Positions 51,513 to 64,000 of a stretch of 64,000 bases of DNA are shown one piece after another. The notes below the pieces were generated by a model, which did no database searches, had not been told where the DNA came from, and saw nothing but the letters and a program-made list of their open reading frames with translations. How positions within the stretch are numbered: the first letter of the stretch is position 1; every line of letters begins with the position of its first letter. The position numbers and the translations under genes were made by a program. Source of the stretch: Geodermatophilaceae bacterium NBWT11 (GTDB lineage Bacteria > Actinomycetota > Actinomycetes > Mycobacteriales > Geodermatophilaceae); contig CP043652.1 of assembly GCA_014218215.1 (NCBI GenBank), positions 124,001 through 188,000 of the forward strand, in the 5' to 3' direction.

Positions 51513-52309
51513 GCGGGTGTCCTCTCCCGGGCGGTCTGTCGGGTGTGGCTCGGTGCGGGGCGGCGCTGGTCCGCCCGCTCGTTCTGTACAGGGCCGAGCG
51601 GGCGGGTTGTGTTCCCGCCCGGACGGCTCCCGGGTATGTGGGTGGTGCAGACCCCGTCGCCGTGGGCGATGGTGGCCAGCCGCTGCACGTGGGTGCCGAC
51701 CAGCCGGCCGATGACCGCGGTCTCGGCCTCGCACAGCTGGGGGAACTCGGCGGCCACGTGGGCGACCGGACAGTGGTGCTGGCACAGCTGCCCACCACTG
51801 GAGATCGCCGAGGCCGAGGCAGCGTAGCCCTCGGCGGTGAGCGCCTCGGCGAGCACCTGGGCGCGGTCGGCGGGCTCCGGGCCGGTGGTCGACGCGGCCC
51901 GCTCGACGGCGGTGGAGCAGCGCTCCTCCAGCCCGGCGAGCTGCTGCTCGGCGACGTCGCGGACGGCGTCGGGGCCACCGTGCCGGGCGACGAACCGCAG
52001 CGCGGTGAGCGCCAGGTCGTCGTAGGCGTGCGGGAAGCCCGAGCGGCCGGCGTCGGTGAGCGTGAAGTGCCTCGCCGGACGGCCGCGGCCGCGAACCGAC
52101 CCGGGCAGCGCACGCTCGGCGACCCGGCCCTCGGCCACGAGGGAGTCCAGGTGCCGGCGGACGGCGGCCGGGGAGACCCCCAGCCGGGTGGCCAGCTCGG
52201 TCGCGGTCTGGGCGCCGTGCTCGAGCAGGAGCCCGGTCACGCGGTCGCGGGTGCGCCCGTCGTCGGCCGGTGCCGACGTGCGGGCGGACTGCGCCGCGGT
52301 GGATTCCAC
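51509..52309 (-). CDS. sufR: Fe-S-sensing repressor SufR
   Basis: A 266-residue winged-helix regulator. HTH at about residues 35-65 (TATELATRLGVSPAAVRRHLDSL), followed by RGRGRPARHFTLTDAG; C-terminal cluster cysteines in GGQLCQHHCPVAHVAAEFPQLCEAET (split: LCQHHC, QLCEAE) and GVCTTHI. It represses suf when holding a [4Fe-4S] cluster. GTG start 52309 lies inside a dyad that probably is its own operator. The stop overlaps the sufB start. Confidence 0.92.
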   Translation of the reverse strand: MESTAAQSARTSAPADDGRTRDRVTGLLLEHGAQTATELATRLGVSPAAVRRHLDSLVAEGRVAERALPGSVRGRGRPARHFTLTDAGRSGFPHAYDDLALTALRFVARHGGPDAVRDVAEQQLAGLEERCSTAVERAASTTGPEPADRAQVLAEALTAEGYAASASAISSGGQLCQHHCPVAHVAAEFPQLCEAETAVIGRLVGTHVQRLATIAHGDGVCTTHIPGSRPGGNTTRPLGPVQNERADQRRPAPSHTRQTARERTPA

Positions 52310-52320
52310 AACACGAGTGT
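52306..52320 (-). promoter_or_regulatory. Probable SufR operator overlapping the sufR start codon
   Basis: On the minus strand ACACT-CGTGT-TGTGG matches the ACACT-N5-TGTG(A) palindrome reported, as I recall, for mycobacterial SufR. A TATAGC -10 box lies just upstream (52328-52323). The site covers the expected transcription start and the GTG start codon, so binding would block suf transcription. Confidence 0.6.
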
Positions 52321-52384
52321 GCGCTATATCCGGAGGCTCGCAAGCAAGGTCGCCCTAACCCGAACGCCCTGCTCCGGGCACGGA

Positions 52385-52417
52385 ACGGGGCCCGGACGAC
52401 GGGCGTCCGGGCCCCGT
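52385..52417 (-). terminator. Hairpin terminator after the clp gene
   Basis: A perfect 14-bp stem (52385-52398 with 52404-52417) and 5-nt loop, 28 bp beyond the Clp ATPase stop and upstream of the sufR promoter. Confidence 0.75.
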
Positions 52418-52445
52418 GACGGGTCGGGTGGCACTGCGTGCCAGG

Positions 52446-54878
<2,433 letters not shown>

Positions 54879-55018
54879 GCGTGCACCTCTCGGGTGTCTG
54901 GGTGGCGCCGTCCCCGGCGCCCACGGACCGGTGTGTCCGCTGCCCTGTCCAGCACCGCGGTCGCCGTCGCGCTTCCTGCCGGCGCTACGCCGTCGGCGAA
55001 CGACCCGTGACGGGCACC

Positions 55019-55024
55019 TACGCT
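55019..55024 (+). promoter_or_regulatory. Predicted -10 box TACGCT of ctaA
   Basis: TACGCT lies 6 bases before the GTG at 55031, consistent with a leaderless transcript. Confidence 0.5.
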
Positions 55025-55030
55025 GGGCGG

Positions 55031-55942
55031 GTGCCGGTCTCCTCAGCCGTCGTCAGTCGCGTCGCGCTCGCCAACCTCGTCGCCAACGGCCTCATCGTCG
55101 TCACCGGGGGTGCGGTCCGGCTCACCGGATCCGGCCTCGGCTGCCCCACGTGGCCCGAGTGCACCGACGGGTCCATCCGCCCCACCGCCGAGCTCGCCGG
55201 CCACGGGCTCATCGAGTTCGGCAACCGGCTGCTGACCTTCGTCGTCGCCGCGGTCGCCATCGCCACCGTCGTCGTGGTCTGGCGCTCGGCCCGCCGCGAG
55301 CTGCGCAAGTGGGCCGTCGGCAGCTTCCTGGGCATCCCGGCGCAGGCGCTCCTGGGCGGCGTCACCGTGCTGACCGGACTCAACCCGTGGACGGTCGCCG
55401 CGCACTTCCTCGTGTCGATGGTGCTGGTCGCGGTGGCCACGACCCTCTGGCTCCGCTCCCGGGAACCAGGCGTCGGGCAGCTGCTCGTCCGCCGTCCCTT
55501 CGCCCTGCTGGTCGCCGGCATCGCGGTCGCCGTCGCCGCCGTCCAGGTGCTGGGCACCGTGGTCACCGGCTCGGGCCCGCACTCCGGTGACCCTGAGGCC
55601 GGTCGCACAGGCCTGGACCCCGAGCTGATGAGCCAGCTGCACGCCGACGTCGTCTTCCTGCTCATCGGGCTCACCGTCGCGTTGCTGGTCGCCCTCTACG
55701 CCACCGACTCCCCCGGCCGGGTCCGCCGGGCCGCCCGGGACCTCCTCGTCGTCCAGCTCGCCCAGGGCGTCATCGGCTACGTGCAGTACTTCACCGGCCT
55801 GCCCGTCGTCCTGGTCCTGCTGCACATGGCCGGCGCGGTGCTCATCACCGCCTACACCGCCCGCCTGGTCTGGTCCGTCCGCGGCCCGGCCTCCGAGGTC
55901 CCCGTCGACGCCCCCGCCGACGCCTTCGCCTCCGCCCGCTGA
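55031..55942 (+). CDS. ctaA: Heme A synthase
   Basis: A 303-residue membrane protein with eight hydrophobic segments. The signature [22 protein letters not shown] carries the extracellular cysteine pair and heme-region features; HFLVSMVL and LHMAGAVLI hold heme-ligand histidines. It oxidises the methyl group of heme O to give heme A for cytochrome aa3 oxidase. GTG 55031 is chosen because of the -10 box 6 bases before it. CtaB, which makes heme O, lies 1 kb downstream on the other strand. Confidence 0.93.
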   Translation: MPVSSAVVSRVALANLVANGLIVVTGGAVRLTGSGLGCPTWPECTDGSIRPTAELAGHGLIEFGNRLLTFVVAAVAIATVVVVWRSARRELRKWAVGSFLGIPAQALLGGVTVLTGLNPWTVAAHFLVSMVLVAVATTLWLRSREPGVGQLLVRRPFALLVAGIAVAVAAVQVLGTVVTGSGPHSGDPEAGRTGLDPELMSQLHADVVFLLIGLTVALLVALYATDSPGRVRRAARDLLVVQLAQGVIGYVQYFTGLPVVLVLLHMAGAVLITAYTARLVWSVRGPASEVPVDAPADAFASAR

Positions 55943-55967
55943 CCCCCGCCCCCGACGACAAGCGCCT

Positions 55968-56001
55968 CTGGATCCCAGAAACCGCGGTTTTTGGGATCCA
56001 G
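55968..56001. repeat. 34-bp palindrome, copy A, with AAACCGCGGTTT core
   Basis: CTGGATCCCA (55968-55977) pairs with TGGGATCCAG (55992-56001) around the 12-bp palindromic core AAACCGCGGTTT (55979-55990). The whole is one near-perfect palindrome; as RNA it could terminate ctaA. A second 34-bp copy with the same core lies after the next gene (56976-57009). Confidence 0.8.
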
Positions 56002-56061
56002 TGATGGCCGGGCCTGTGGACAACTCCGGTTCCGGGGCCGCGGCTCGACCATCCTCCCCGG

Positions 56062-56937
56062 GTGTCCACCCCACTCCGCCTGACCGAGGGCGTCTTCCTG
56101 GGCAGCGCCGCTGTCGCCGAGGGACTCGTCCGACCGGATGACCTTCGGCGTCGTCACCAGCGTCTCCTGCAGGGGGTGTATGCCACCCGCGGACTGCCGT
56201 TCGACCACGACACGAAGGCCCGCGGTGCGGCGCTCGTCCTGCCTCCCGGCTCCGCGATCGGCGGTCTGTCGGCCCTGGGCTGGTTCGGGGACGCGATGCT
56301 CGGCCCGGTCGACCGGGTCACGGTCATCGTCCCCTCCGGCTTGAAGTGGAGGGGCCCCCGCGAGCTGAGGGTGCACGCCAGTGACCTCGACTCCGACGAC
56401 GTTCTCGTCGACCTGCGTGACGTCCCCGTCACCGATCCCTGGCGCACCGCGTGGGACATCGCCACATTGGAGCCCTTGCCCACCGCCGTCGCCGCCCTGG
56501 ACATGCTCGCCCGCAGGGGGGCGCTCGACCTGGGGCGGTTCGGCACCTGGGTCGCCGACCGGGCCGGGGTCTGGGGCGTTACGCGGGTGCGTCTGGCCTT
56601 GGGGTTCACCGACGCGCGCGCCGAGTCGTTCCCCGAGTCCCGGGTGCGCGTCGCCTGTGTGCGGGACGGGCTGTCACCCGAGGTCCAGTACGTGGTTCGG
56701 GACGACGCGGGCGGGGAGATCGCCCGGGTGGACCTTGCCTTCCCGGGGCTCAAGATCGCCGTTGAGTACGACGGCGTCCACCACTTCCAGGACCAGCAGA
56801 TCCCACTCGACGACGGACGGCTGGCCAGACTGCGCGCCGCCGGGTGGTCGGTGCTCCGGCTGGCCAATGCGGACCTCTACGACATGGCCGGGATCGTCCG
56901 GCGGATCCGCCAGCTGCTCGCCGAGCGTGCCCGCTGA
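56062..56937 (+). CDS. DUF559/Vsr-like PD-(D/E)XK domain protein
   Basis: A 291-residue protein of a large actinobacterial family. The N-terminal ~100 residues resemble the winged-helix AbiEi-type region (RRRHQRLLQGVYATRGL), and the C-terminal domain has ARVDLAFPGLKIAVEYDGVHHF, the DUF559/Vsr-related nuclease pattern with E and D metal ligands, then RLARLRAAGWSVLRLANADL. Function is unknown; nicking or repair activity is guessed from fold. GTG 56062 start. It sits between two matching palindromes. Confidence 0.82.
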   Translation: MSTPLRLTEGVFLGSAAVAEGLVRPDDLRRRHQRLLQGVYATRGLPFDHDTKARGAALVLPPGSAIGGLSALGWFGDAMLGPVDRVTVIVPSGLKWRGPRELRVHASDLDSDDVLVDLRDVPVTDPWRTAWDIATLEPLPTAVAALDMLARRGALDLGRFGTWVADRAGVWGVTRVRLALGFTDARAESFPESRVRVACVRDGLSPEVQYVVRDDAGGEIARVDLAFPGLKIAVEYDGVHHFQDQQIPLDDGRLARLRAAGWSVLRLANADLYDMAGIVRRIRQLLAERAR

Positions 56938-56975
56938 TCCCGGAAAGCGCGGATCCTGGGGGACCGCACGACCCG

Positions 56976-57009
56976 CCCGACCCCAGAAACCGCGGTTTTT
57001 GGAATCGGG
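56976..57009. repeat. 34-bp palindrome, copy B, with AAACCGCGGTTT core
   Basis: CCCGA (56976-56980) pairs with TCGGG (57005-57009), and the 12-bp core AAACCGCGGTTT lies at 56987-56998, in the same position as in copy A. It directly abuts the ctaB stop and can terminate both convergent genes. A third, degenerate form may lie at 56936-56960 (GATCCCGGAAAGCGCGG...). Confidence 0.75.
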
Positions 57010-58014
57010 TCAGAGGAGGACGTCGAGGACCAGGGCGACGGACAGCAGGGTCATGTAGGTGATCGACACCGAGAACAGGCGCATGGGGCGGTCGGGGCCC
57101 TCGCCCTTGATCCGGGTCAGCCAGGCGTGCGACTCGTAGACGTACCAGGCGCCCAGGGCGACGATCGGGACGGCGGAGAGGGCGCCCAGGCCGGGGGTGA
57201 CCGGGACCATCAGCAAGGAGACGGCGAGGGTGCCCCAGGCCCACGCGACCGACTGCCGGCCCACGCTGACCGGTCCGGCGACGACGGAGAGCATCGGGAC
57301 GCCGGCGCGGAAGTAGTCGTGCCGGTAACGGCTGGCCAGCGCCCAGAAGTGCGGCATCTGCCAGCAGAAGACGATCGCGAAGAAGACGACGGCCGGCCAG
57401 TCCAGCGAGCCGGTGACCGCAGCCCAGCCGATGAGCACCGGGGCGGCGCCGGGCAGGCCACCGAAGACGGTGTTGTGCCGGGTGCGGCGCTTGAGGACCA
57501 TCGTGTAGGTGATCGAGTAGGCCAGCATCGCCACGGCGGTGAGGGCGGTGGCCAGCGGCGTGGTGAAGACCCCGAGGACGACGAGGGACACCCAGGCCAG
57601 GATCACGCCGAACAGCAGCGCCGACCGCGGGGCGATGACCCCGCTGGGGATGGGCCGGTTGCGGGTGCGGGACATCAGCCGGTCGATGTCGCGGTCGTAC
57701 CAGCAGTTGATCGTGTTGGCGGCCCCCGCGGCGAGCATGCCGCCGACCAGGGTGGCGATCACCAGGCCGGTGCCGGGCCAGCCGCCGTCGGCCAGCATCA
57801 TCGCCGGGAGCGTGGTGACCAGCAGCAGCTCGACGAGCTTGGGCTTGGTCAGCGAGACGTAGGCACCGACCAGGGCCAGCGGGGACGTGCGGGCCCGGGT
57901 GGTGCGGCGCTCGGCGACGGCGGTCACCGGCAGCTCGGACGGCAGGGCAGCACGGGGTATCCACACCACTTCGTCGAGGGGGCTGACGTTCACCCCATGG
58001 TATCCCTGCGGCAC
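57010..58014 (-). CDS. ctaB: Protoheme IX farnesyltransferase (heme O synthase)
   Basis: A 334-residue UbiA-type prenyltransferase with about nine membrane helices. Mg-prenyl diphosphate motifs are NCWYDRDIDRLMSRTRNRP and the later YRHDYFRAGVPML. It adds a farnesyl group to heme B to form heme O, the substrate of CtaA. Start is GTG 58014; a second GTG at 57993 (NVSPLDEVVW) is possible. Divergent from the transketolase gene. Confidence 0.93.
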   Translation of the reverse strand: MPQGYHGVNVSPLDEVVWIPRAALPSELPVTAVAERRTTRARTSPLALVGAYVSLTKPKLVELLLVTTLPAMMLADGGWPGTGLVIATLVGGMLAAGAANTINCWYDRDIDRLMSRTRNRPIPSGVIAPRSALLFGVILAWVSLVVLGVFTTPLATALTAVAMLAYSITYTMVLKRRTRHNTVFGGLPGAAPVLIGWAAVTGSLDWPAVVFFAIVFCWQMPHFWALASRYRHDYFRAGVPMLSVVAGPVSVGRQSVAWAWGTLAVSLLMVPVTPGLGALSAVPIVALGAWYVYESHAWLTRIKGEGPDRPMRLFSVSITYMTLLSVALVLDVLL

Positions 58015-58036
58015 GTGGGGAATCCCCCGGTACCAC

Positions 58037-58042
58037 TAGGGT
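58037..58042 (+). promoter_or_regulatory. Possible -10 box TAGGGT upstream of tkt
   Basis: TAGGGT fits TANNNT and would give tkt a 5' leader of about 185 nt. No convincing -35 element is seen. Confidence 0.3.
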
Positions 58043-58234
58043 TGATCACGTTGATGCTGCGCACGCAGTGGGTAGGCCCTCCGTCGACGACGACGGCGCG
58101 CCGGGCTCCCCGACGAGGGGCTCCCCGGCAGGCGGGAACACCGCTGCCACACGCACCGTCGTCCGTCCGGGTGAGCGGGGCAACCGCCACCGGGACGGGC
58201 TCGACGAACGACCGACCCGAGGAGCACCAGCCTG

Positions 58235-60448
<2,214 letters not shown>

Positions 60449-60459
60449 AGGACGACGAC

Positions 60460-61563
60460 ATGACCCAGAACGAGAACCTGAAGGCACTGTCCGAGGCCGG
60501 CGTCAGCGTCTGGCTGGACGACCTGTCCCGCGACCTGATCCACGGCGGTGACCTGCAGCGGCTGGTCGACGAGCGCTCCGTCGTCGGCGTCACCACCAAC
60601 CCGTCGATCTTCGCCGCGGCCATCAGCGGCTCGGACTCCTACGACGACCAGCTGCACGCCATGGCCGTCCGTGGGGTCACCGTCGAGGAGGCGCTGCGCA
60701 CCATCACCGGTGCCGACGTCCGCGACGCCTGCGACCTGCTCGCCCCGGTCGCCGAGCGCACCGGCCGCGACGGCCGCGTCTCCCTCGAGGTCGCCCCCGG
60801 GCTGGCCCACGAGACCGACGCGACCGCCGCGGAGGCCGCCCACCTGTGGTGGCTGGTCGACCGGCCGAACCTGTTCATCAAGATCCCCGCCACCGTCGAG
60901 GGCCTGCCGGCCATCACCGAGACGATCGCCAACGGGATCAGCGTCAACGTCACGCTGATCTTCAGCCTCGACCGCTACAAGGCCGTGATGGAGGCCTACC
61001 TGGCCGGCCTGGAGAAGCGTGCCGAGGACCCCGATGCGAGCTTCGCGGGCCTGGAGAGCGTCGCGTCGTTCTTCGTGTCCCGCGTGGACACCGAGATCGA
61101 CAAGCGCCTGGACGCCGCCGGTGCCGACGCCTCGCTCAAGGGCAAGGCCGGCGTCGCCAACGCCCAGCTGGCCTACCAGGCCTACGAGGAGGTCTTCTCC
61201 TCCGACCGCTGGAAGGCCCTCGAGGCCCGCGGTGCGGCCAAGCAGCGTCCGCTGTGGGCCTCCACCGGGGTCAAGAACCCCGACTACAGCGACACGATGT
61301 ACCTCTCGGAGCTGGCCGCGCCCGACTCGGTGAACACCATGCCGGGCAAGACCATGGAGGCCTTCGCCGACCACGGTCGGGTGGGCAGCCCGGTCTCCGG
61401 GACCTACGCCGAGGCCGCCGCGGTGCTGCAGGCCGTGTCCGACGCGGGCATCGACCTGGACGACGTCTTCCGGGTGCTCGAGGACGAGGGCGTGCAGAAG
61501 TTCGCCGAGGCCTGGGACGAGCTCACCAGCTCGGTCCAGGAGCAGCTGCAGGACAAGAAGTGA
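60460..61563 (+). CDS. tal: Transaldolase
   Basis: A 367-residue Schiff-base aldolase transferring dihydroxyacetone units. The catalytic lysine is in [16 protein letters not shown]; other marks are [12 protein letters not shown] and [17 protein letters not shown]. It is the longer actinobacterial form. ATG 60460 with AAGGA; 11 bp after the tkt stop. Confidence 0.95.
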   Translation: MTQNENLKALSEAGVSVWLDDLSRDLIHGGDLQRLVDERSVVGVTTNPSIFAAAISGSDSYDDQLHAMAVRGVTVEEALRTITGADVRDACDLLAPVAERTGRDGRVSLEVAPGLAHETDATAAEAAHLWWLVDRPNLFIKIPATVEGLPAITETIANGISVNVTLIFSLDRYKAVMEAYLAGLEKRAEDPDASFAGLESVASFFVSRVDTEIDKRLDAAGADASLKGKAGVANAQLAYQAYEEVFSSDRWKALEARGAAKQRPLWASTGVKNPDYSDTMYLSELAAPDSVNTMPGKTMEAFADHGRVGSPVSGTYAEAAAVLQAVSDAGIDLDDVFRVLEDEGVQKFAEAWDELTSSVQEQLQDKK

Positions 61564-61568
61564 GACCC

Positions 61569-61598
61569 GGGGGCCGGTGCACCGCCGCACCGGCCCCC
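61569..61598 (+). terminator. Intra-operon hairpin between tal and zwf
   Basis: A 12-bp perfect stem (GGGGGCCGGTGC at 61569-61580 with its complement at 61587-61598) and 6-nt loop, 6 bp after the tal stop. It could partly terminate or stabilise the upstream message, setting tkt-tal above zwf-opcA. Confidence 0.55.
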
Positions 61599-61635
61599 AG
61601 CGCACCACCCCACACCCACGGCGACAGAGGGACCC

Positions 61636-63153
61636 ATGCCCGCAAACCCGTTGCGTGACCCGAGGGACCGGCGGTTGCCCCGGGTCCCCGAACCCTGTGC
61701 GCTCGTCGTCTTCGGCATCACCGGCGACCTGGCCCGCAAGAAGCTCCTCCCCGCGGTCTACGACCTGGCGAACCGCGGCCTGCTCCCCACCAACTTCGCG
61801 CTGCTGGGCTTCGCCCGCCGCGACTGGGACGACGTCGACTTCGCCGAGCTGTCGCGGTCCGCCGCGCGGGAGCACGCCCGCACCCCGTGGCGCGAGGAGG
61901 TCTGGGAGCGGCTGGCCAACTCGGTCCGCTTCATCCAGGGCTCCTTCGACGACGACGACGCCTTCGACGAGCTGGCCCGCACGCTGGGCGAGCTCGAGGG
62001 CACGCACGGCATCGGCGGCAACGCCGCGTTCTACCTCTCCATCCCGCCCAGCCTGTTCCCGGTCGTGCTCAAGCAGATGGAGCGCACCGGGATGGCCGAG
62101 AGCACCGACGACCGCTGGCGCCGCGTCGTGGTGGAGAAGCCCTTCGGCCACGACCTGCCCTCCAGCCGCGAGCTCAACCAGCTGGTGGACTCGGTGTTCA
62201 CCGCCGACGACGTCTTCCGCATCGACCACTACCTGGGCAAGGAGACCGTCCAGAACCTGCTGGCGCTGCGGTTCGCCAACACCCTGTTCGAGCCGGTCTG
62301 GAACAGCGCGCACGTCGACAGCGTCCAGATCACGATGGCCGAGGACGTCGGCATCGGCGGCCGGGCCGACTTCTACGAGCGCACGGGTGCCGCCCGCGAC
62401 GTGCTGCAGAACCACCTGCTCCAGCTGCTGGCGCTCACCGCCATGGAGGAGCCGGTCGAGTTCTCCGCCGAGGAGATCCGCACCGAGAAGCTCAAGGTGC
62501 TGCGGGCCATCTCGTTGCCGGCGGACAAGGAGCGCTTCGCGGTCCGCGGGCAGTACGAGCAGGGCTGGCTGGCAGGCCAGCGGGCGACCGGCTACCGCCA
62601 GGAGGACGGCGTGGCCGACGACTCGGCCACGGAGACCTACGCCGCCGTCCGGCTGGGCGTGGAGACCCGCCGCTGGGCCGGGGTGCCGTTCTACCTGCGC
62701 ACGGGCAAGCGGCTCCCCCGCCGGGTCACCGAGATCGCGCTGTCCTTCCGGCGGGCCCCGCACCTGCCCTTCGCCCCCACCGACACCGAGGAGCTGGGAC
62801 ACAACCAGCTCGTCGTCCGGGTGCAGCCCGACGAGGGCGTGACCCTGAAGTTCGGGTCGAAGGTGCCGGGCAGCGTCATGGAGGTCCGCGACGTGTCGAT
62901 GGACTTCCTCTACGGCGAGCAGTTCACCGAGTCCTCCCCCGAGGCCTACGAGCGCCTGCTCCTCGACGTCCTGCTGGGCGATGCCACCCTGTTCCCGCGC
63001 AACGCCGAGGTCGAGGCCTCCTGGGCGGTCATCGACCCGCTGGAGGAGTACTGGGCGACGACGACGCCGTTCTCCTACCGGGCGGGCGAGTGGGGCCCCC
63101 GGGCCGCCGACGAGATGCTCGCCTCCGAGGGCCGCGCGTGGCGCCGACCGTGA
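61636..63153 (+). CDS. zwf: Glucose-6-phosphate 1-dehydrogenase
   Basis: A 505-residue enzyme, the NADP-linked entry step to the pentose-phosphate pathway. Cofactor motif FGITGDLARKKLLPA; active-site signature RIDHYLGKETVQN with the catalytic histidine region; VVEKPFGHDL is also conserved. ATG 61636. In actinobacteria activity is supported by OpcA, encoded next. Confidence 0.96.
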   Translation: MPANPLRDPRDRRLPRVPEPCALVVFGITGDLARKKLLPAVYDLANRGLLPTNFALLGFARRDWDDVDFAELSRSAAREHARTPWREEVWERLANSVRFIQGSFDDDDAFDELARTLGELEGTHGIGGNAAFYLSIPPSLFPVVLKQMERTGMAESTDDRWRRVVVEKPFGHDLPSSRELNQLVDSVFTADDVFRIDHYLGKETVQNLLALRFANTLFEPVWNSAHVDSVQITMAEDVGIGGRADFYERTGAARDVLQNHLLQLLALTAMEEPVEFSAEEIRTEKLKVLRAISLPADKERFAVRGQYEQGWLAGQRATGYRQEDGVADDSATETYAAVRLGVETRRWAGVPFYLRTGKRLPRRVTEIALSFRRAPHLPFAPTDTEELGHNQLVVRVQPDEGVTLKFGSKVPGSVMEVRDVSMDFLYGEQFTESSPEAYERLLLDVLLGDATLFPRNAEVEASWAVIDPLEEYWATTTPFSYRAGEWGPRAADEMLASEGRAWRRP

Positions 63154-63181
63154 CCGCCGACCTCTCCCGGGAGAACCCCTC

Positions 63182-64000
63182 ATGAGCACCCTGTGGGACA
63201 CCAACGGCTCGGCCATCGTCAAGGAGCTCGCCGCCCAGCGACGCACCGGCGGGGCCGTGATGAGCGGGGTCGCCCTGACCCTCGTGGTCGTCGCCGACGA
63301 GGACCGCGTGCAGGAGGCCGAGGCCGCGGCCGCGGCGGCCGCGGAGGTCCACCCCTGCCGGCTGCTGATCGTCGTCCGACGACAGGTCGAGGCGCCCTCC
63401 CCCCGGTTGGACGCCGAGGTGCTCATCGGTGGGCGCCTCGGGCCCGGGGAGGCCGTGGTCATGCGGATGTACGGCCGCCTGGGGCTGCACGCCGAGTCCG
63501 TCGTGCTGCCGCTGCTGGCCGCGGACGCCCCGGTCGTCACCTGGTGGTTCGCCGCCCCGCCCGGCCGCATCGAGACCGACGCACTGGGCGTCATCGCCAA
63601 CCGCCGCATCACCGACAGCTGGATGGCCGAGGACGGCATGGCCGCCCTGCAGCTGCGGGCCGAGGACTTCGCCCCCGGCGACACCGACCTGTCCTGGACC
63701 CGCAGCACGCCCTGGCGGGCCACGCTGGCCTCCACCCTGGACGCCGTCGTCGGCCGTCGCGGTGGGCCGGTGGCGGTGCTCGGCGGCCACGTGGTCGGCG
63801 ACCCGGGCAACCCGACCGCCCAGCTCGTCGCCGGGTGGATCAGCGCCCGCTGCGGCTGCCCCGTCACCGTGGAGGCCGGCCAGCGCACCACCGGCTCCAA
63901 GGGCATCGACACCGTCGTGCTGACCCTGGACCAGGACGAGGAGGTCCGCCTCACCGACGACCGCAAGGGCGGCGCGGTGATCAGCCAGCCCTACCGACCC
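63182..64000 (+). CDS. opcA: Glucose-6-phosphate dehydrogenase assembly protein OpcA (partial, runs off the window)
   Basis: The first 273 residues of OpcA. Typical features are the start MSTLWDTNGSAIVKELAAQRR and DAPVVTWWFAAPP. OpcA is an allosteric activator and assembly partner of Zwf that responds to redox state. ATG 63182 comes 28 bp after the zwf stop. The 3' end is outside the window. Confidence 0.93.
   Translation, partial: MSTLWDTNGSAIVKELAAQRRTGGAVMSGVALTLVVVADEDRVQEAEAAAAAAAEVHPCRLLIVVRRQVEAPSPRLDAEVLIGGRLGPGEAVVMRMYGRLGLHAESVVLPLLAADAPVVTWWFAAPPGRIETDALGVIANRRITDSWMAEDGMAALQLRAEDFAPGDTDLSWTRSTPWRATLASTLDAVVGRRGGPVAVLGGHVVGDPGNPTAQLVAGWISARCGCPVTVEAGQRTTGSKGIDTVVLTLDQDEEVRLTDDRKGGAVISQPYRP

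Overview
The window is very GC-rich, and its genes sit in tightly overlapping operons with ATGA/GTGA junctions, frequent GTG starts and apparently leaderless promoters (TANNNT six or seven bases before the start codon). Together with the SufR-BDCSUT operon, a 6C small RNA, OpcA, a CtaA/CtaB pair and an AcnA-type aconitase, this points to a high-GC actinomycete. The gene styles look like Geodermatophilaceae (Blastococcus/Geodermatophilus/Modestobacter type), but that family placement is an inference.

Layout. 1-6.4 kb: a homogentisate (tyrosine/phenylacetate) catabolic operon on the minus strand (MBL-fold protein, FAD monooxygenase, hmgA, fahA, MHS-family transporter). 6.5-10.8 kb: a SNF2-family helicase, a ThrE-type exporter and a DUF6194 protein. 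10.8-21.4 kb: two foreign-looking cassettes, described below. 21.3-24.5 kb: a quinone oxidoreductase-like gene and a polar amino-acid ABC transporter. 24.6-27.7 kb: MoxR-DUF58-VWA operon. 27.9 kb: a 6C RNA. 28.0-32.1 kb: NlpC/P60 hydrolase, acyl-CoA ligase, PAP2 protein. 32.3-36.7 kb: aconitase, a divergent SDR, a CbiX-like chelatase. 36.7-45.4 kb: sulfurtransferase, NTF2-like protein, ABC exporter, enoyl-CoA hydratase, small HTH protein, ABC-F ATPase, a large membrane protein and a GNAT protein. 45.4-52.3 kb: complete SUF iron-sulfur operon with its repressor. 52.4-58.0 kb: ClpC-like ATPase, ctaA, a DUF559 nuclease-like gene between two palindromes, ctaB. 58.2-64.0 kb: pentose-phosphate genes tkt, tal, zwf, opcA.

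The most interesting region is 10.8-21.4 kb. The promoter and first ~46 codons of the quinone oxidoreductase gene occur three times (10.83, 16.03 and 21.30 kb); only the last copy leads into the full gene. All three copies end in the same 14-base sequence, GCCGACACCCACCA. The first copy has host-like codon usage. The other two, including the 5' end of the intact gene, have much AT-richer third positions, and the intact gene switches to host composition immediately after the 14-mer. This is what is expected if two elements of nearly equal length (5,207 and 5,263 bp between core ends) inserted one after the other, each bringing a replacement promoter and 5' end. Neither carries a recognisable recombinase. 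Cassette 1 holds one 1,467-residue STAND/NACHT-like NTPase with a C-terminal PD-(D/E)XK-like nuclease. Cassette 2 holds a Cap4/DUF4297-like nuclease-STAND NTPase (with a one-base frameshift) overlapping a small HEPN-type protein with an RX4H motif. Both look like anti-phage modules. The cassette-like delivery at a protein-gene 5' end is the candidate undescribed system.

Caution on sequence quality: single-base frameshifts occur in the cassette 2 NTPase, in a large membrane protein (43.85 kb) and in sufB (51.12 kb). Because sufB is expected to be essential, at least some of these are probably sequencing or assembly errors.
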